Assembly: GCA_015501595.1 (NCBI GenBank)
Contig: JADNRX010000672.1
Coordinates: 1 to 27,042, forward strand
Source of the DNA: Hymenopellis radicata
Lineage: Eukaryota > Basidiomycota > Agaricomycetes > Agaricales > Physalacriaceae
Direction of reading: 5' to 3'
DNA length: 27,042 nt
Every line of letters begins with the position of its first letter. Positions within the stretch are counted from its first letter, which is position 1. The notes below the pieces were generated by a model. The model searched no databases. It saw nothing but the letters and a program-made list of their open reading frames with translations, and had not been told where the DNA came from. Below, piece after piece: positions 1 to 9,990 of this stretch. The translations under genes and the position numbers were made by a program.

Positions 1-206
1 GTCGTTTACGGAAAGGTCCGAATGCATACGCCGAGGGATGGCAGTAGTTCGCCGGTGACATCCTGTCTCATCCTGTAGGCCGTATTGATCCCTCATATTT
101 CACCCAAGCGAATGCTCCGAGAAGACCGAAGGGCAGGATACATCACGCTTTTCTCCGACAAAATCCTCAAAAAGAAATAATCGTGGCGTCGTTCTACTAA
201 GGCCCC
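1..206 (+). pseudogene. Degenerate remnant of repeat-family exon 1
   Basis: Bases 1-55 match the part of the repeat-family gene that encodes the motif DPNAYAEAW in the copies at 23122 and 24398, but with substitutions and indels that destroy the frame. Bases 141-200 closely match 23007-23060, which lies just before the intact copy there. That stretch also weakly resembles the end of exon 1 (the region encoding LGEKLLEKK). This is therefore an old, diverged piece of exon 1 in front of a younger copy. It probably continues to the left of the window. Confidence 0.6.
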
Positions 207-213
207 CTATCAC

Positions 214-263
214 TGGGATCCAGCAAAGGCCAATAATTGAGCGGCCCGTTTGGCGATGTTTGG
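214..263 (+). repeat. Left terminal inverted repeat of the MITE
   Basis: This 50-bp sequence is the exact reverse complement of 993-1042. Similarity stops abruptly after the motif TGTTTGG, which defines the inner edge. Confidence 0.92.
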
Positions 264-992
264 ATCCGCAAAAAATGTGTCGTCGTATTCGGCTTGCTCG
301 TTCTCAACCACTACTCCACCGAACATCATGAAACTTTGTACAATGCTTCTTGAGACTTCTTACATTGATTTCTTGGTGGCAGAATGTTTTTAATGTGTTC
401 AAATAATTAGCCCTTCCAGTCTAAACTAACTCAGGTTGTCAGGCCAATGGCTGTAACCACGTTTACCGACCTCCAAAAATTTTTGAGCACCTCATGAAGA
501 TGATTCATGGAGATTCAATTATTTTGGGCTCATTGCTGTGGCAATATGTAGCCTATTCCGTGGCGCTGACACGTCGAATGGTAGGTATGGACCGTGGGAA
601 TTCTTGATCAAGACGCGTCGACGCGTTCTGCTGCACTTGCCTTTCGACCACGACAATCATTTATGACCAGCTCAAGCACCCAGATAAGCACTAACACATA
701 CTCAGATCAACTCTTTGCATTGTCAGAGTGGATTTCATAGCCCACGGAGGCACCAATCAATGATTTCATTGAAGACTGCTGTAACTGCTTAACGACGGCC
801 GAGTACGACAACGGCTTCAAGAAAATGCCTAAAAATCAAGGAATACTATCCCTAGATACTCTACTACCAGATCCCCAACAGTGCTTACTGTACAGTTGTC
901 GTGGTGTAAAGACGTCGACGCGAATTCACGACGACCACATAATTTGGTTTTGAGCCAGGGGTCCTGCCATATTAGGCAACGGCGCCCCAGGA

Positions 993-1042
993 CCAAACAT
1001 CGCCAAACGGGCCGCTCAATTATTGGCCTTTGCTGGATCCCA
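993..1042 (-). repeat. Right terminal inverted repeat of the MITE
   Basis: Exact inverted copy of 214-263. It is followed immediately by the second copy of the CTATCAC target duplication at 1043-1049. Confidence 0.92.
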
Positions 1043-1080
1043 CTATCACATGTTGATCGACTCCCTTGACCAGAACCATC

Positions 1081-1988
1081 ATGGTCCGACTCACCGCTGT
1101 AGAACGTGCCCAGGCTGATGAGTTGGGTCAGAAAATATTTGACTGGATAAGACGTACCGAGGAGCACTACGTCGTCCTACGAACAGATCCGAATGCGTAC
1201 GCCGAGGCATGGCAGCAGTACGCCGCCAAGGCACCGCAGATTGGCACTATCCCGGCCCGCGACAAATACGAGGAGCACATTTCGCTTGGGGAGAAACTTC
1301 TTGAAAAGAAATGTGTTACATTCTACGAGTAAGCATACATGTTATCTTGAGTTTGTACTATTTCTTTAACTGCTTTTCTTTAGTCACGTCGAAGCTGCCA
1401 ACACGCTTGCATATCTCGTTCGCCTCCAGCTGACGCTTGCTGCTGATTTGGGGTGGCCGGTTCAGGTGGCAATAGGGGAATACGTGACAGCTAAAAGGTA
1501 CGCCACTATCGCATCCTTTCATGTTTTGATATTAACACTGTGATAGTACGAATCACCGATATGCACCATCTCATTTTTACATGCCTCAAAACCCGCACCC
1601 TCTTCTCCTAGAGCATTTTGGACCCGCTAGAAACACGCCCACATCATCCGTGCCACCCGCGCCATCCGCCATTGAATATCCCGTCGTTCTTCCTGGACAG
1701 CCATTCTCCCGGAGCGACATTCTTCACTATCCCCGCGAATCTATGTTGCCAACAGAGGTAGCCTTTTATAAAACTAACCCCGGACCTCTCAGCGAACTCA
1801 CTTTCACGACATCTGGCGAGATGGGCGACGAAGCCTTTCGGGTTTCGTCCTTTTTAACAATAGGGACGGAGAAGATATTCTATCTCGTGTTTGCAGATGA
1901 GGGCGCAGAGGCTGTTGCCTACTCGAGTTCTGATTTTTTTACTCTTCTCGAATCATCGCAGCGTGTTATCACTGACGGTAGCAAGTAG
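1081..1988 (+). pseudogene. Repeat-family ~247-aa gene, copy A (probably inactive)
   Basis: The copy follows the three-exon plan of the intact copies at 23122 and 24398: exon 1 at 1081-1328, exon 2 at 1384-1497, and an exon 3 reading frame that is open to the TAG at 1988. Exon 1 and exon 2 read MVRLTAVERAQ... then HVEAANTLAYL..., with good GT-AG borders at the first intron. The second intron is damaged: the family acceptor (CTTAG before AGAG) has become CTCCT-AGAG. The only nearby AG lies two bases downstream and shifts the frame into an early stop. A shorter start within exon 3 (ATG 1581) would still give an open 135-aa protein. I do not recognise the family. No signal peptide or membrane segment is visible. 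Confidence 0.7.
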
Positions 1989-2038
1989 TGTTTCCCTAAG
2001 CCAATTCAATGGTCCTTCCGTCTATAGTTGCGACCCAC

Positions 2039-2645
2039 ATGACTGCCACCCTCGAGAGCATGCGCGCGCCCACGGCCTCAAGGCGTTGTGCGGACTGTCG
2101 TTGATCGAGGACGCACCCAATCTCCTACTGTTCGACACCGATAGTCAGTATGAGTGGAACTCCGAACTCGACGGCATTCCACGCACCACACGACCACGTG
2201 ACAAACGAGTCACCATGTTTGGGTATCTCGTCGCGTGGTTCCTTGGCGAATATGTCTGCGCCAGCTCACCACGGCTCTCGTCGCCCACTTTCACGAATGG
2301 CAGGCCGGTCTTGCCATTCCGCTGTGCCTCAAACGCCACATCGATTTCACTACCGTCTTTATCACACACGCGACGCTCCTCTCACGCTACCTCTGTGCAG
2401 GCTCCGTCGGCTTTTACCACAATCTGAAATATTCTGACGTCGACCGCGAGGCGGGAAAATGCAGGATCTACCACAGATACTGCATCGAACGTTCCGGTGG
2501 CGACGTCGTTTCTCACATTACCGCCGACGAAGCAGAGTGCCTTCCCAAACTGAAGCCCGATGGCATCATCCCTAACGGCTTGAACATTGTTCAAGTGCCA
2601 AGCCATGCACCAATTCTAGAACCTGTTTCTCAAGTTCATGGTCCC
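2039..2645 (+). pseudogene. Glycogen synthase (GT3) fragment, longest copy
   Basis: Conceptual translation across frames matches the middle of fungal glycogen synthase: MTATLESM, then [61 protein letters not shown] and [11 protein letters not shown], in the family order. It corresponds to roughly residues 90-300 of the enzyme, so both ends are missing. The reading frame breaks at about 2064 (two extra bases after the codons for ATLESM) and again near 2235. Glycogen synthase adds glucose from UDP-glucose to glycogen in the cytoplasm; this piece cannot do so. It lies directly behind repeat copy A, as the shorter fragments do behind copies B and C. Confidence 0.85.
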
Positions 2646-4181
2646 GGATGCTCTACTGTTTGTGTTAATCTAACGGCGTACAATATTTTATATTCGAACA
2701 GCATACTACTGCAAGCTATCCTATCTAAAAGCGATGTCATTCTCCTTACAAGTGAGTCTAATCTACCCCAATAAAATCTCATTCCGGAAAAGTCATGCTC
2801 TGTCTACGCTTTTTCGTTCAGGTACTTGGAGGCCATTCCCAGCATCCACACAGGGAACGTCAACCTTGGACATGCAATGAGCATATGGGAGATGAGAGAC
2901 GAAACTAGAAATGAAACGTACTTGTAAAGAGGGTACGGAAGCACACCCGTACGGATACCGATGCCTGTCGCAGCCTCTGGTGCCCAACCACCGTCCTAGA
3001 GAGCGCATGTCCATCAAGAACGTGTCGAGAGACAAAGTGCAAGATACTCACAGGCAATTGGCAAGACTGTCAAGACATGACCTTGCGTACAGCTCGTTCT
3101 ACAGGTGTCTTGTCTGGATAGCGAGCATACATCAGAGCCATTGCAGCCCAAGAGGTTTGCGCCATGCTAGTCTTCTCGTGCTGAACGTAGGTCTCCGATC
3201 GGCACGACTGCAATAGACGTTAGAACAAGTCAAGCAGAGGTGTAGATGCCTGATGCCTTACCTTGGAACTCTCGCCCCAACCACCATCGGCTTTCTGGTT
3301 GTCGATCAGGAAGTGGCATGCTTTGCGTATGCGCGCGCTATTGGAGTAGTATTCTCCAACGCAAGAAAGTCCTTGGCACCCAAACCAGGTCCCGTACGTG
3401 AAGCAGACACCCCACGATCCGATCCAACCGCCTTCAGGAAACTGCGCCTTATGAAGGTACTTGACAGCTCCCTTGACCATGGCACTGATGAAAATGTAAG
3501 TTGAGAGTCGAAAACAAGTTAGAATGTTCATACTCAATATCGTTCGACCTGTAGCTATAGTGCTTCTTAAATTCGAGCAGGGCGGTGATGACAGATACTG
3601 ACGCGCAAATGCTCAAGGCCCGAGGAACGAGGGTCTCAGAGCCTTTGCCAGGATAAGCTAGCTGCGTTTCTCTTGTCGCAATCTGTACCGAAATGATCAT
3701 GTGCATAGAAACTCCATTGTGTGAACGTCCTCGTGAGGGTTGGGAAGGAGAGCGACCCGCCGCTTCGCGGCGGCCTCACCGAACCTGTGAGGCGGCCCCG
3801 ACAACGCGTGACTGGACAGTCACCTGGCCGGCGCGAGAGGTCGATCTCCTGACACCAGGAAGAACCGGGAAACCCATGACGCGGGAGGGAAACCCGGGAC
3901 AACCAAGCGTGGCGGAAACCAAGAGGGAAGGTGGGCGGGAGACGGAAAATTTACGGGAGAGACGGAGGATCGAGGCAGACGATGATGGACGCGTCGGACA
4001 GAAAAGGAAGACGCGTTCCCCATCGATTCCTGTTTGGGGAAACACCGACACGTGGAATCGATGGCCGTCATCTGTGAGCCTCGATCCACTTGCTAGCTTA
4101 TCTCACACTTAACCTGCTCGTACCTCGCAGACTCAGCTTACACCAAGTCTAAGGGCAGAGTGCCGTCTCGATCGTGTAGAC

Positions 4182-4213
4182 AGACATGTATTACTATTTA
4201 GGTATACATGTCT
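4182..4213. repeat. Hairpin with 10-bp arms inside the insertion
   Basis: AGACATGTAT at 4182-4191 pairs with ATACATGTCT at 4204-4213 across a 12-base loop. Confidence 0.8.
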
Positions 4214-4469
4214 TTTTGGGGACGCCCAATTAGGAAATCGCGCGTCCTGCTCACTCCCCCCATCGTCGCTCGCATTTTCTCCCCACCCTCCAACTCCCTT
4301 TACGTGGTGGGTTGTCTGGATCCGTGTCCAGGTCCAGGTCAGCCTTCCACCCGAGTCTTCGGCTGCCCGTGGCGATTCGGTTTTCCTCTCCCACACCCTG
4401 GTGTGGCGTCCCTCGCGGAAACCGTCTCGCCTGCTGCTTTTCCCCCAGCCGGGACCTCACCCCAAACCA

Positions 4470-4490
4470 GCCGGTATCAACGATACCGGC
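4470..4490. repeat. Hairpin with 9-bp arms inside the insertion
   Basis: GCCGGTATC at 4470-4478 pairs perfectly with GATACCGGC at 4482-4490 across a three-base loop. Confidence 0.85.
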
Positions 4491-6489
4491 TTTCTCCCCT
4501 CTCCTCCACGCACGTCGCCACTTAGCTTGGGGTACACTCTGGATAGGAGTACTCAATCATGATGTCGTCTACCATGAACCATTTGTCAAAATGGGGGTTA
4601 CAGGCGAACCGAGGGATATTAACGCACCATATAACTCGGCAGGATTGATAGATTCGAGTAACTTGTTTATTCTTTCACACTCGTAGCTGGGAACGCCACC
4701 ATCTGAGGCTTGCAACGTTAAGAGCAGGTCAACAGTACTGTAGAGACGTTCTGCTGGGATGCGCTCTTCGGGCCTGATCGCGAGGTGAGATGAGATTCGG
4801 TAGGTCACAGGAAACGTACTTCGGATGCGATGATAGGATCAGGATCGACTTCAAGGCCTCTCCTGTGCAGTCGGACACAAAATAACCGTTCTGTCGCCGC
4901 GTGCTAAACGGCCTGAAGAAACGAGTTAATTTGCCACTCCCTGACAAGTTGTAATTGTATACTCACCATCCACCTTTGGTCGGTTGCCGGAAGTCTTTGG
5001 GATAGTGCAACGTGTTCTCGTTCATCTGTTCACCATCCAAGAATTTGAGAATCTTCACGATCGCTTCATGATTCTCTTCGCGCTCAGCGAGCCCGCTCTC
5101 AATCACCGCATGTGCGATGAAAGCCGTGTCCCATACTTGGCAGCCATTCGTCACTGCCAGTTGCATGCCATCGGGTCCCATCCAGATGAATTTCTTCAGA
5201 GTAACGATGTGGTGCTTGACAGCTTCACTGTCATTTCCTTCAGCGTGTGCCCTGCAGAGCATCTGGAGAAGGTTCGAGACGGAAATGAGATCGTAATAGT
5301 CCGTATTCTCGTCCTCCATGGTGATCTGTTCGTACATAGCATCGAGAGCCCGGCGGTTTAGTGGTGGGAAGGGGCATGTTTCTATCGTGCACGAAGCCAA
5401 GAAATATAAGGAGTCGAGGAAAAGGGAATGCGGGACCAGGTTATCGATTTTGGCGATATGATTCCGCATTGAAGGCCAGTCGATCGAGTTGTATGGTTGG
5501 ACGTAAATCTCCTACAGATGCACACATGTTGGAGACCAGCGTATTGCAGTTAGCAAGCCTTGGGTACCGCACCTTTCGCAGCTCCGAAATAAGGTCTGTC
5601 ATAGGGACTTCGAACCGAACCCGATACAAGTAGCTCATTGGGATGTAGAACGCCCGCATAAAAATCCACCACTTGGTGGGATGCACTGGACTCCATTTGG
5701 GTAGCAACCTTTGCGAAGGTAATAGGCTCACTTGTGCGATCATGAAGAGATAACCTACCATACTTCGGGTGGCATTGAATTATTTCCGCTCCATTCGTAC
5801 GCGCCAATCAATGACAACCAGAATTTTCCCCAAGCAGGACAACCGACAGCGCCACCCAGGCGGTGGAGAGTGCTTCGGGCTTTAATCATTGCAGGATGTT
5901 CCGGGCTGAGCCCGACCATTCGCAGCGCCACGTAGTTCATCGAAGTTCCGAAGACTGTCGTGCAGTGTTCGAGGTGCCTGTCGCAGGATTACCTCAGTAC
6001 AGATGCAAATAAAGTTGAAAGACCACTTACAATCCCCACCCGCCATCCTTGGGATCAGCGTGATCAAGCATGTAGCGCGTCATTTCCACGGCTTCCTCTT
6101 GTGGAACCGTGCGACCGACGAGATACAGTGCTATGATGTACATTGGAACGAGGTACATTTGCCCCCCACAGACGCCATCCCAGTGACCAAGAGGGGACTG
6201 TATACGCTTCATGAAGTCGAACGCGTTGGTTGCTGCCTCCAGAGGTGTGAAGGCTTGTTTCGGCGTGACATCAGCCTAGGAAACTTGTGAGTATCTTCGA
6301 AGAGGCCGAAACCGGTACAATCTTACCAGTGGAAGGCCAAGAATGAATTTCTCCACGTCGCCCTGTGGCCAGGCATCGCGTTCCTCTTGTGTATGTTGGG
6401 TCCGAGGCGTAACCGCCAATGTTCGTGAGATGTGAAGGGCGTCTTGCCATCAAGAGAGAGAATACTCGACATGAGCGCGAGTGAAGTTA

Positions 6490-6942
6490 GCAGTCGAGGC
6501 ATGAGAAACCTCAACTTATACTTCACAAACAGGCAGAGCCGCCCAGTGCCGAAAGTGAAGCGAGCACGAAACACAGCTAGTGGTATTGAGTACCTTTGGC
6601 ACGCTTCAACCTGAGCAAACCGAACACGCCCGAGCCAGCTGTTGATGTGCAATGCTTACTTTGTAGTTCCACCCAAGGCCTCGGGGGGAATTGATTAGGT
6701 CCGGAACACCCTCTTGATGATGGGAAGTTCACGAGGGTCATCTTTGTCGGTGTAGTGACGCCAGACACGGATGGGATTGACGATGAGAAGGTGAAGAGCA
6801 TAGACCATGCCATTGCCGAAAGTAACGCCTAACGCGTACTCTCCACTCTTGTACTCACTTAAAGGAAAGGATCGGAGGCCAGGAAGCGATAAAAACACGA
6901 AGAGCAACCAGAACGCAAGGCGTACGTGCAGTCGCGGTAGTC
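6490..6942 (-). pseudogene. Wax-synthase/MBOAT-like acyltransferase remnant
   Basis: A minus-strand reading frame from about 6942 gives a hydrophobic segment (LAFWLLFVFLSLPGL) followed by a loop ending in ELPIIKRVF. One base out of frame, it continues as DLINSPRGLGWNYK, after which a GTAAGC donor begins an intron ending near 6611. The pair of motifs, a short loop before RVYW/RVF and then PRGxGWN, is typical of the N-terminal half of the basidiomycete wax-synthase-like (Tri7/AurE-type) membrane acyltransferases. There is no in-frame start codon: a TAA lies just upstream. The C-terminal half is missing, because the cyclase start codon follows at 6472. Such enzymes often acylate terpenoids, which fits the neighbour. 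The assignment rests on short motifs. Confidence 0.45.
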
Positions 6943-7109
6943 GGAGTTGGAGCTCTTTTTAGCTCTCACAAGCGTGGCGTTGCTGCCGCGTTCGGCATGG
7001 TGAACCGTGCACAGCCACTGGCTCTGAACCTTGTTCTAAAAAACTGTGCAGCTCTTCGGAGAGATGCAGGCCAACACTTCTAACCCTCTGTTTGCTTCTT
7101 CTCTCCACC

Positions 7110-8812
7110 ATGTTCAATGTATGTTGTACTGCAGCCCTCTGCCGGATTATTGACAGAATAAACGCAACTCAGCCTCTCTATACGACAGTAAACGGCGCTA
7201 CCTCCAACAGCTCCCGCCGCCTCAGGTTATCGAAATATGCCTGCTCTTCGAGCTGCACGTACCACTCTACGTGAAAAACTGGGTCTGGCCAGAGCACGTC
7301 AAGACAGGTGTACCCGATGCCCAACAAGGTCAGCCATCCCCCGAGGGCACACCTCAGAAAAATGAGAAAAAAACTGAACCGGTCATGGATGCTTTGGTTC
7401 AACCTTCTCAAGATGCCTCCAAGACAGATTCCAACGCGTCCGAGACGGCAGAAAAAGACAAGGAGACACCAAGCAAGGAAGGTGACACAACGACAACAGA
7501 CCCGAAACCACCAGAGAAGGAGAACGACAAACCCACGGAAACCCCTGCTCCCTCTACATCGACGGCGACGACGACGGTGTCGACGCCTACGGCAACACCA
7601 GCACCGGTTCCTCCGGCGCCTGTGCCGCTACCAAGACCCATCAATGGGCCACTGTCAGTTGTACCCAGCTATCCTCATCAGCCATATGGCTACCAGTCGT
7701 ACCCGCATGCGTCGTATTACCCCCATGTCTGGTCCCATTATCCTCATATGCCCTACGCAATGCCTCATCCCCCACCTCCAACAGCTTCCACATCATATCA
7801 ACCACCGCCAATACCTGCCTATTCCACCGCGCCGACATTCACGACTACTCCTGCTGCCCCAGCGCCACAACCTGCTCCTGACCCTCCACCCCCGCATCCA
7901 CGCGATGACGACTTGCCCAGCTACGAGGATATGATAGTCGAAGCCCTCATAGACTCTGGCGACACGGATGGGATCGCTCCAAAAGACATTTACGCGTGGA
8001 TGCAGACCCACTACCCCGTCCAATCCAATTTTCGGCCTTCGGCTAGTCAAGCGCTTCAAAAGGCGTACAAAAGGGGACGGTTTGAGAAGAACAATACTGG
8101 AAAGTATCGCATGAATCCACATTACACCGGCAATGGCGTAAGTACCATATCATCTACTGCGCCTCTAACATTAATATTGTCGATCTAGTCAATAACACGA
8201 AAACCGACGCGTCGTCCTCAGACAGTCGCGCCGCAGCCGTCGACGAACGTGACTGCCCAATCAACGCGGTCATCGCCATTCACCAGAGCTCCACTCAATC
8301 GTACTACCAAGCCACCATTTGCTGGACTTGGGCAGTTTGGGCCCAGTATACCACCACCTTACGGTGTACCAGCTCCTCAACCACCCCCACCGCGGCTCAT
8401 TCCGGAGCCTGAGAGCACCAACGACATCGGGGATGCATACGAAGCAGCCCAACACATTCTCAAAACGATCAACTTCGGAGAAGGCCTGCTGAATCTCAAG
8501 TCTCCGGAACCTGATTCGAGGGAAGACGCGGAGCAAGGGGACAAGGAGTGGGAAGATGGGATACGTGCACAATTACAGGCGCAGCTTGCTTTACTTGCTG
8601 CTCAACTGCAGGAGTACGCACAGGAGCGAGATGCAGAGGAGGCGGCACTGCAGGCAGCAGCACAACTACCCCCACCGCCGCCTCCTCAACCTCCACGACA
8701 ACAGGTTCAGCCTGCGCGTCTGGTGGCAGTACCGCCTGTCGCCGCTATGGAGGTAGACGACGACGAAGACGACGACGAGGATGATGACATGGACGAAGTT
8801 ATCATTCCTTAG
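7110..8812 (+). CDS. Linker-histone-fold (H15) domain protein, Pro-rich with acidic tail
   Basis: Model: exon 1 at 7110-7118 (only MFN), a 38-nt intron, exon 2 at 7157-8137, a 51-nt intron, and exon 3 at 8189-8812. This gives 537 aa. Residues ~14-50 form a conserved-looking N-terminal block (KRRYLQQLPPPQVIEI...VWP). Residues ~55-250 are rich in Thr, Glu, then Pro, Tyr and His. Residues ~255-326 (DLPSYEDMIVEAL through GKYRMNP) match the histone H1/H5 winged-helix fold in length and pattern, with a basic recognition region (KAYKRGRF). The end of the protein has Gln/Ala-rich and Pro-rich stretches and an acidic tail of Asp and Glu. A nuclear DNA- or chromatin-binding role is inferred. It is far longer than ordinary histone H1, so it is not the canonical linker histone. 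The start is the least certain part because the first intron is very short. Confidence 0.75.
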
Positions 8813-9316
8813 CCTGCTGATTGCGATTATCCCCATGGCGTCTGGGATTCTGTCGCCGCGTACCTCTCATAAAGTTACACGACCTCTAGACCTCCGCCAT
8901 CGACCCCGGATTGTCCAGTGATGCGTCTGTAACGGCCTATGTAGGTCATTTGGTCTTGTTACTACCCGCGATTTTCGCGTCAATATCGATGCCATCACGA
9001 TAAATCCGAGCAATATTCGCGCGAAAGCGCCCAGCCCTCCGTTACTGTTCTCCCTTGATAGCGATCTCCGCTCCATGAAGCGCCGCATACGTGTTTTGTA
9101 TAGACCCAGATGGGAGTAGATCAATACGAACAATGTGCCTCCACGCGTCACTAAAGTAAGACACGCAGAATCCAGATCGACGTACAGGTGCGCTTAAAAA
9201 GTAGGGTACAAAAGGATAATAAATATGCGGACAGTAGTACATGTGAAAAATAACAAGCGACGCGTCAATCCCTCCGGAGGAAAAAGAAAAGGAAAGTAAA
9301 TGTCCTTTGGTGTGGA
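8813..9316. other. Intergenic space between convergent genes
   Basis: This stretch lies between the 3' ends of the H15 gene (plus) and the FKBP gene (minus). It should hold both 3' untranslated regions and terminators. I see no further gene; the reading frames here are short and match nothing I know. Confidence 0.6.
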
Positions 9317-9932
9317 TCACTTCTCAGGTCGTTCACGATCTATCTTCAATAGCTCCATCTCGAATTTGAGAGTTGCGTTGGGCGGTATCAATGGTGGGAC
9401 GCCCATGGCTCCATATGCCTGCTCATATATTGAGAAATTTGGGATAAAAGAGTTATAGAGTTGCAGCGTACGAATTCAGGACCAGCAGTAAGAAGAGCCG
9501 TTTCTCCTAATGACATCTTGGGAACGCCTGGAAGTTTGTCCGGTGTCAGATGGGTCGGTGACCGGAAGCAGATAAGGCGCACCTTCGTCCCACCCTGTTA
9601 TAACGAGCCCCGTACCTATCTTGACAACAAATGGACGGCCGCTGGCCAAGACTTGTTGAGTTTTTTTGTGCGCGTTATAATACACGTTCGGCGACTCACC
9701 GTTTATGGCTCGAGTCAAACACCCTTCCATCGGATAGTGTTCCAGTATAGTGTATGTGAACAGTGTCTACGATGCGTTATGAGCTTAAGAATGAGCAGGA
9801 GCAGCAGGCGCTATTCACCTCCCGGTCTTGGGAACGTCTGGTTATCTCCTTCGACGAGAGTTTCGATAGTAAGTGACTACAGGTCCGTGTCAATTTGGCT
9901 ACCGAAGGCGTATCGAGGATACAACGCACCAT
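9317..9932 (-). CDS. FKBP12-type peptidyl-prolyl cis-trans isomerase
   Basis: Six exons: 9932-9930, 9876-9819, 9766-9700, 9641-9583, 9527-9472 and 9418-9317, separated by 52-58 nt GT-AG introns. They encode 114 aa, slightly longer than typical FKBP12 (about 108). Exon 1 contains only the ATG. The FKBP landmarks are in order: [13 protein letters not shown] (17-30 region), [34 protein letters not shown], and the C-terminal [20 protein letters not shown]. The pocket residues expected for FK506/rapamycin binding (Tyr, Phe and Asp in HYTG and FDSS, the VI and W of VITGWDEG, Tyr of AYG, and Phe of LKFE) are present. The protein catalyses proline isomerisation in the cytosol. No signal peptide, retention signal or TPR domain is seen. 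It reads as intact. Confidence 0.93.
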
Positions 9933-9981
9933 GGTAAGAAGGGAATGTTAACGGAAGTCGAGTACACCGACGCTGTAGACC

Positions 9982-9990
9982 TATATATAT
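9982..9990 (-). promoter_or_regulatory. TATA box of the FKBP gene
   Basis: A TATATATAG-type run on the minus strand lies about 50 bp upstream of the FKBP start codon at 9932. Position and orientation suit a core promoter. Confidence 0.5.

Larger units (their letters stand above)
214..1042. mobile_element. 829-bp non-autonomous DNA transposon (MITE-like) with 50-bp perfect TIRs
   Basis: Bases 214-263 and the reverse complement of 993-1042 are identical over 50 bp, starting TGGGATCCAGCAAAGGCC. The element is flanked by the 7-bp direct repeat CTATCAC at 207-213 and 1043-1049, a target-site duplication. No transposase is encoded; the ORFs inside are short and unconvincing, so it must be moved in trans. 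The paralogous leader at about 23061-23100 has the same flanking sequence uninterrupted, with CTTTCAC in place of the target. A 7-8 bp duplication would fit hAT-like elements, but the termini alone do not fix the superfamily. Confidence 0.9.
3605..4530. mobile_element. 926-bp hairpin-rich insertion inside a cyclase exon
   Basis: Removing this stretch restores the cyclase reading frame exactly: the codons for PECT end at 4531 and those for ASVSVITALLEF resume at 3604. It is not an intron, because neither border has GT or AG on the minus strand. It is GC-rich, encodes nothing convincing and contains several perfect short hairpins: 3757-3763 with 3767-3773, 3773-3779 with 3787-3793, 4182-4191 with 4204-4213, and 4470-4478 with 4482-4490. 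I see no terminal inverted repeat and no clear target duplication. A degraded solo LTR or a foldback-type element are both possible. Confidence 0.6.
2804..6472 (-). pseudogene. Oxidosqualene cyclase (lanosterol-synthase family), interrupted
   Basis: Twelve exons can be assembled on the minus strand: 6472-6327, 6275-6031, 5977-5759, 5708-5573, 5511-4967, 4912-4820, 4773-4628, 4568-4531 joined to 3604-3549, 3484-3262, 3207-3052, 2995-2922 and 2864-2804. All introns are GT-AG. The ~712 codons match the family length. Family landmarks in order are DAWPQGDVEKFILGLP, GHWDGVCGG, DPKDGGWGL, TTVFGTSMNYVALR, WSPVHPTKWW, FYIPMSYLY, NGCQVWDTAF, SDCTGEALKS, INPAELY, SYPECT, GSWGVCFTYGTWFG and the C-terminal WMLGMA. 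The catalytic Asp is kept (about residue 445), but the usual DCTAE reads DCTGE. Three lesions break it: a one-base loss near 6390, a 926-bp insertion at 3605-4530, and an in-frame TGA at 3072-3070. The enzyme would cyclise 2,3-oxidosqualene at the ER; divergent motifs suggest a triterpenoid rather than a sterol role (inference). Confidence 0.9.

Noticed and set aside
3693..4112. Long open frames on both strands in the insertion within the cyclase
   Set aside because: They are Arg/Pro-rich frames typical of GC-rich noncoding DNA and match no family.
3605..4530. The insertion treated as a large intron
   Set aside because: Neither border offers GT or AG at the frame-restoring join; forcing GT-AG borders would delete conserved cyclase residues.
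7178..7411. Open minus-strand frame with a hydrophobic segment
   Set aside because: It is antisense to the start of the H15 gene, whose exon frame and conserved N-terminal block explain the sequence better.
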